Origin: Saccharum officinarum | Taxonomy: Eukaryota; Streptophyta; Magnoliopsida; Poales; Poaceae | Assembly: GCA_020631735.1 (NCBI GenBank) | Contig: CM036167.1 | Coordinates: forward strand, 3,505,710-3,569,709 | DNA: 64,000 nt | Reading direction: 5' to 3' | Part shown: positions 58,489-64,000 of the stretch, piece after piece | Layout: each line of letters begins with the position of its first letter | How positions within the stretch are numbered: position 1 is the first letter of the stretch | Notes under the pieces: model-generated | The model's input: the letters and a program-made list of their open reading frames with translations, nothing else | The model's database searches: none | Told to the model about the DNA's origin: nothing | Position numbers and translations under genes: made by a program

Positions 58489-58570
58489 ACGGTTGTCGTA
58501 GTTATCTCTAAACCTAGTTCGCCCGTGTATCTTTTATTTTATCCTTTCTTTTCTTTTTATATTTTCTCTA

Positions 58571-59275
58571 ATGGAGCAACCCACAATACAAAACCTTTCT
58601 GCTCCTAAGGGCGAGCTCGTTGACCGCCATAATCCTCGAAGACAATCATAGCTTCTAGTTACGAGCTCTGCCTAGGCTTTATAGCCATGGTTCGGAACCA
58701 AGCCTTTTCAGGCTTGGATTATGAAAACCCATATCATCACCTACAGGAGTTTGAGCAGCTCTGTGCTTGCCTGACCATTTTAGACATGTCACAAGAAACC
58801 TTGCGTTGGAAATTGTTTCCTTTTTCTCTTAACGAGAGAGCGAGACAATTGTACGACCATAACGTAGGGAAGGTAAATGGAGATTCGGAGAATTGAGGAA
58901 CAAATTCTGTCTCTCATTCTTCCCTATATCTCGAATCGCTGCCCTACAACAAAGATACTCAACTTCCAACAAAAAGATAAAGAAACCATAGGTGCAGCCT
59001 GGGACCATTTTCAATTCTATCTAGGTCTGGCCCAGACTTGTCTGTACCAAACCATGTGCGGTTACAAACATTTTTGGTTAGGTCTTAACAAGGAGTCTGC
59101 ACTGCAGCTCGATATAGCCATCGGAGGGTCATTTACCCATAAAACCACAGCAGAAGGAGAAGCTCTCCTAGATCGCATTCTAGAGAACACTCCCCCACTA
59201 GAACCCATCCGTGTTGAGCCCAAGCCGATCCATGAGGAAGTCTCTTCGGCAGAAGCCGAGCTATCACACCAATAG
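58571..59275 (+). pseudogene. Gypsy gag fragment (copy B), frameshifted
   Basis: Starts MEQPTIQNLSAPKG as in copy A, loses frame near 58622, reopens at 58687 with the Retrotrans_gag region (FPFSLNERARQLYDHN), and shifts again near 58890. The later frame (to 59275) preserves the FQQKDKETIGAAWDHFQF and LNKESALQLDIA blocks missing from copy A. Pol is absent: unrelated LTR DNA begins about 30 bp further on. Confidence 0.75.
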
Positions 59276-59307
59276 AGAGGCCTCACCCAAACCAAAAGAT
59301 TTAGAAT

Positions 59308-60719
59308 TGTAACAGAACCACCAAATTATAAGAACACAAGTACAAAAACAATGACTTTAGTGATCAAATTCATGACTTATGCTCCCATAATCCTGGTAGT
59401 CAATGAAATCATGAAGGATTTTAAAACTTTTCAACAACTTAGCCAAGATCGTACATAGTTCAACATCCACAGTTCACATGTACATAAGTTCGCACAATAG
59501 TCTGAATACATCGGAGTTTAAACATAGAGTTATTACAAATACCAAGTTTATAATTAAGTAGCAGAAGCAAATCATTTAAAATCACACCACAGTACCACAC
59601 ACACTTAGTTTAGATACAGTGCCAGTTCATAATCAAGTCCAACAAAAGCAGATAGAATAAGACATAAGGAACAACCACGCCCGTAGTCCTAGTTGTCGCC
59701 CATAGCAGGGTAGAGACAATTGATGCAATATCTATAGTATATCTAGCCATCTGCAACGACAGTGGGAAAAAAGCCCTGAGTACGAGAGGATACTCAGCTA
59801 GACTTATCCGTCTTAAACTAAAATAAATTGACACCAAGAAGTATACAAGGCTTTTCTTTTAGTGGGCTAGCTTGACTCCTTTTGCAGAAGCATAAGTTAT
59901 CATGTATGAACCATTTTAAGTATCTTTGCATCAGTTTTATTATAACCTGATTAAACTAGGTAATACCTATGCTAGAGCAAACACTTTGATTAATCATTTA
60001 ATCTATCAAAGGTTACCATCTCAAGTTCAGCATTTCCAACATCATCCACATAACCATCCGTGTTCCATAAACATTACTATGATAACGTAGCTCAATTCAA
60101 GTGCTCACATCCAGGAGCGATGGCAATTTGAATCAATACTAACAAGTTGGTGATTTATTCCTACACAAACCACACTTACCCGCTAAAGTGAGTTACAAGT
60201 CACCAATGATACTATTCCAGTAAAGTCGCGGGACAAACAGAAATCGCAATACCCAGGGCCATCCAACTGCCAGGAATTAGGCTTGCCTACCCTTGGCTCA
60301 CTCTTCACGTCCCTATCGTTTCCCCATCCAGCTCCAATACGCGCGCTCATCAGGTCGATCCCGGCCCGAATAGTGCCACTAGCTTCGCGGTCGGAACGAC
60401 TTATCGGCCAGCTAAATGTGAGGCATGTGTTCAACATGACTTGAGGGACATGCAACGACCGGTCCTTAACCGTCTCAGACGAAAACTACAAGCACACAAG
60501 ACTCATGCCTTGCTGCCCAATATTCTGCCCGGTCTCCATTTATCCGTCAACACTTGGTTATTTCTGTGATAGTAGTTCATAGCTAAAAGTATCCAGGTAA
60601 CCACCTATAGCTTGCCGGTGACAGAAATCACCTGACTTCTACCGGTCTAAGCAGGGCTAAGCATTTAACTCGGTCCTAGACCTAGCAAGGTGAAACAGAA
60701 TAAATATATATCAAGGTAG

Positions 60720-60778
<59 letters not shown>

Positions 60779-62090
60779 TATATATATATATATATATGCA
60801 GCAACGGTTTCAAACAACTCCTATAACTTAATGCATCAAACATAAAAGACACAATAAATTATTTGCAAACCGTAGGGAGTGAAATGCTTCGGGGCTTGCC
60901 TCTCTCAAATGAACTAGGCTGGCGATCGGTGCACTGGGCAGATCTACGTCTAGCTCCTCGTCCCTGGCACCTCCTATGCTAGCCCCTCCTGCTGGTTTCC
61001 TCTGGCCTGCTCCTCTAGATCCGCTACGGGTGGTTCCTCCTGCGATCCTGTATGATGCACATGTGTATGTGAATACGAGAAGTGTGCATGACATGGAAAT
61101 GATATATGATGAGCATGAGTGCTCGCATATGGATGAACTTATTACTTCTATTACACCGAGTACGTGCAAATCTCCTCTCTAGTTAATTAAAACACACACA
61201 AAAGCAAGGCATGCATACATACACACTACGAGCATATACACACATATAACATGACACCTACACATAACTTCAAATTGAACCAAACCAATTATACCAGCAG
61301 GTTAACACATACACCAAAAGCATATAAAAACATCATGCATGTTCAAGATTAAATCATTTAAGCCTTATTTAGCATTTATTAAAACAAGGGTATAATAGAG
61401 CTACTATTTTCCACTACTCTTTTCAGAAAATTACAGGAGCTTAGTCATGCTTATGGAAGACTACCATAAAATTTCAAGTCAAAATGATAAGTATATCATC
61501 CTATACAAAAAAACAAAAACGTGGCATACATTCACATGAACATACTTTGTACTATGAAAAGTATCAAACAATAGATTTCATATTTTTCCACTATGTACAC
61601 ATCATAAGAACACTATAGAATATATTTCACATGCACATGTTATTCATATTTTTGGCCCTACCAATTTTACAAGAAATCAACATTAATCGACTTAATTCAC
61701 TTAGCCATTTTCTTCCACAGAACATGGAGGAGATATAGTTTCACAGAATCTATATCACATAACTAGACTACAAAATGGGAATCACATTTTTCTGACATTC
61801 ACAGAATTAGATATGCATTTTCTAAGTTTACAAACATTTTAAAGAATTAAATAAAGCTCTATATAAAAGTATCACAAAAATGAACATGCAACATTTTTAA
61901 ACTGTAGATCTACTCAAGAGAAACCTAACAAATTTTTGTTTCACTGTATTTGGACAAGTGTAGCTCAAGATATACATTTTCTAAGCCTTTTTCTTTATTT
62001 TTCTAGAAATCTGAAAACCATTTCTTTTTTTAAACAAAAACCTAAAACGCTACGGGTACACTAGAGCTGCGCCCAGATGCAGCCAGGAGG
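59308..62090 (-). mobile_element. Probable Gypsy (Tekay/Del-like) LTR or LTR-derived DNA, minus strand
   Basis: Starts at a TGTAACAG terminus just after the gag fragment. The block around 60190-60480, read in reverse (GACCGGTCGTTGCATGTCCC, TTGTCCCGCGACTTTACTGG), resembles long chromovirus LTRs of grasses. No coding domains seen. The right limit is a guess; AT-rich DNA continues to the CACTA terminus. Confidence 0.45.
60724..60797. repeat. TA dinucleotide microsatellite
   Basis: About 74 bp of (TA)n with two short interruptions (near 60770 and 60779). Confidence 0.95.
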
Positions 62091-62195
62091 AAGACCGGCA
62101 TCACCCAGATCCTCCAACGGACACGGCAACAGCAGGTGCGAAACACGACAACGACGGGCTCGATTGGGCCCAGTGGCGGCTCGGTTGGCTTGCTA

Positions 62196-62356
62196 GGGTT
62201 TTTTTATTTCTTAAAAAAAATTAATGGAGGCGGGCAGCTTAATGCGACCGCCTCCATTAATCGATTAACCGAGACGGGCAAAACAACCGCCTCCAAAAAA
62301 GGTTGGATTAACTGTGACCTAAAATGACCGTCACCGTTAAGTTTTCTGTACTAGTG
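62196..62356. mobile_element. Terminus of a CACTA (En/Spm) transposon
   Basis: Ends TTTTCTGTACTAGTG at 62356, which reversed is CACTAGTACAGAAAA. Inside are subterminal GGAGGCGG/CCGCCTCC repeats, including a 13-bp perfect stem TTAATGGAGGCGG (62221-62233) with its complement at 62248-62260. The element extends leftwards; its other end was not found. Confidence 0.7.
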
Positions 62357-62558
62357 ATCAGAGCTCATAGAAAAAATTATGATTTTTAAGATGCTATGCA
62401 TAAAAAAGATCTCGCCAATTAAATTATGTCATTCAAATTGGTGAAATATATATCTTGGATATTTTAGTTGGAGTGAGAAGTATATTTTTGCAATGCAAAA
62501 AAAATATTCAAAATTAATCTTGCATAAAGTGAATTAAAAAGTATAAAAAATTCATCGT

Positions 62559-62854
62559 TTCAAACAAATAGACGAGCCTCAGCAGGTGCCAAGTCCACCA
62601 ACATGCACATCTGGATCCTCTGTGGGTTGTTTGATAAGGAATTCCTTTAGATAATAGAAAAGTTCTTACATCAATCCTCTTCGAAAAAAGAGGCAACAAC
62701 CCATAATTAAGACATTCAAACAAGTAGACGAGCCTCAGCAGGTCGCCAAGTCCACCAACATGCACATTTGGATCCTCTGTGGGTTGTTTAGATAATAGAA
62801 AAGTTCTAACATCAATCCTCTTCGAAAAAGATGCAACAACCCATAATTAAGACA
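62559..62854 (+). repeat. Tandem duplication of about 150 bp
   Basis: Units 62559-62714 and 62715-62854 share AGACGAGCCTCAGCAGG, CCACCAACATGCACAT and TCCTCTTCGAAAAA. The first has an extra GATAAGGAATTCCTT segment. No coding function seen. Confidence 0.85.
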
Positions 62855-64000
62855 AATATATCCAATTTTAAATGCTTACAACGGTTTCACATTACTATTG
62901 TAATGGATTTTTTTAAAAAAAAACTCCATGGCTCAAGACTTTAAGATTTGACACGTCTATCATCCATGAGCTGCAATAGAGTCTAGAACTGAGGTCAGTT
63001 TTCCGGTGGACATATACTAAACATTGCATCATTTTTACGAGCCAAATTGCCCACAAATAGTTACAACCCACATTAATAACATTACATTATGTTTGTGGCC
63101 TTCAACTTCGACCAACTGTCGAATAGATTTGATGATAAGAATTTGAGGCGACTTGATTCCAAACACAATGTAAACTGCAAGGCCAAATGAAATCAGTCAT
63201 ACTGGCATTCAAAGAACAAATGCTAGATCATTTTATTTTTATTACAAAAACACCGTACTTTACTAGCATTCAAGTTCCTCCTGGCTAGATTCTTTAGTGA
63301 TAGTCGCTTCCTTTTGAAATACCCAATGGGTTATTTATTTTTTAGGTAACCCTTATGTCGTTCTTGATTAGATGATGATGTTTAAACTTAACCGTGAAAG
63401 ATTTAGTTTAATATGTTTTACTCTAATAACTAGGCTATTCCATTCAGGTAACTTGTTTCCCATTAATGCCCTCCTAAAGAATGCTTAAGTGGATTTAAAC
63501 TAAGAGTTTTGTACGGTGCTTGGGAGGAACCACCAGTTCATCCCTTGAAAATTATTTACGGCAGCTATTAGTTAAGAAAATTAATTAATTATGTTTAGGG
63601 GCAGTTTAGTACTTTCTTTCCTGTAGACCATCTCTAACTCCACCCAGTTTCACGAACGGGAGTTGCTTCTGCCTGCGTCACGGGATCTCACCGCCAGCAG
63701 GGCTGAGCCTAAGGGCGTGCAGGAGGTGCGACTGAACAGGGCCTCAGATGTCTAGGGCCCTAATTCCAACGCTTAAGACCATTATATGCCCACTAATTAT
63801 ATATAGGCCAAGTCGCTAATATATATCTGCACCGTCCGTGCAATGGTCTCTCGTTTCTATCACGACTCCAATCGGCTCCATCGATCGCCGCTGCCCGCTG
63901 GTGTGCCGCGCCGCTCAGTTCGCACCAAGGGTTGGGCCCTGGAGTGCCCAACAAGCGGCGGGTTAACGCTTGCTGCTGCCTACGTGGTGTGCTAGTGCCA
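62855..64000. other. Unassigned DNA at the right edge
   Basis: AT-rich until about 63640, then more GC-rich to the window end. No gene, RNA or element ends recognised; a promoter or first exon could begin beyond the edge. Confidence 0.35.

Larger units (their letters stand above)
37330..59080 (+). repeat. Segmental duplication, copy B (with nested insertions)
   Basis: Collinear with copy A from CAGTAATAAAAGGTGACACC through the GeBP and DUF1644 genes, the LTR-like block and the Gypsy gag. It contains extra insertions: MITEs at 37601-37831 and 37914-38170, a 112-bp replacement at 42067-42178, and a Copia element at 46290-56866. Confidence 0.95.

Overview
This is plant nuclear DNA, almost certainly from a grass. 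The signs are GC-rich 5' coding ends with AT-rich introns, many Tourist-like MITEs, SIRE/Opie-type Copia elements with iMet primer sites, Athila/Tat-type Gypsy elements, and a P5-type protein disulfide isomerase. A panicoid/andropogonoid grass (sorghum, Miscanthus or sugarcane-like) is the best guess, but this is inference. One 100-N assembly gap lies at 13849-13948.

The window is built around a direct segmental duplication. Copy A (about 897-11390) and copy B (about 37330-59080) each carry, in the same order, an intronless GeBP/DUF573 transcription-factor-like gene (+), a DUF1644 zinc-finger gene (-) with a 5'-UTR intron, a decayed LTR-like block, and an Athila/Tat-type Gypsy element at the same site (same TTAAG flank). 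The GeBP genes are intact in both copies and differ by about six substitutions plus a two-codon insertion. The DUF1644 gene is intact in A but frameshifted by 5 bp in B. Copy B was then split by a 10.6-kb Copia element (46290-56866, TSD ATGAG); copy A preserves the empty site. MITEs present in only one copy also have empty sites in the other.

Between the copies lie a transposon graveyard (about 12.5-25.3 kb: Gypsy pol remnant, Copia LTR pieces, a hAT-like element, an Opie-like gag, a Harbinger transposase tail), a weakly characterised stretch (25.3-27.7 kb), and the one clearly intact non-duplicated gene: a nine-exon PDIL2-3/P5-type PDI (28124-33446). A textbook ER stress response element sits 122 bp upstream of its start codon. 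A MITE cluster with a 695-bp Mutator-like foldback follows (34.1-38.2 kb).

The right end (59.3-64 kb) is a minus-strand Gypsy (Tekay/Del-like) LTR region, a TA microsatellite, a CACTA terminus, a local duplication and unassigned sequence. No RNA genes, CRISPR arrays or organelle inserts were recognised. I see no new multi-gene system. The main value lies in the datable nested history of the duplication, the possible gene-conversion tract, and the ER-stress wiring and odd gene structure of the PDI.
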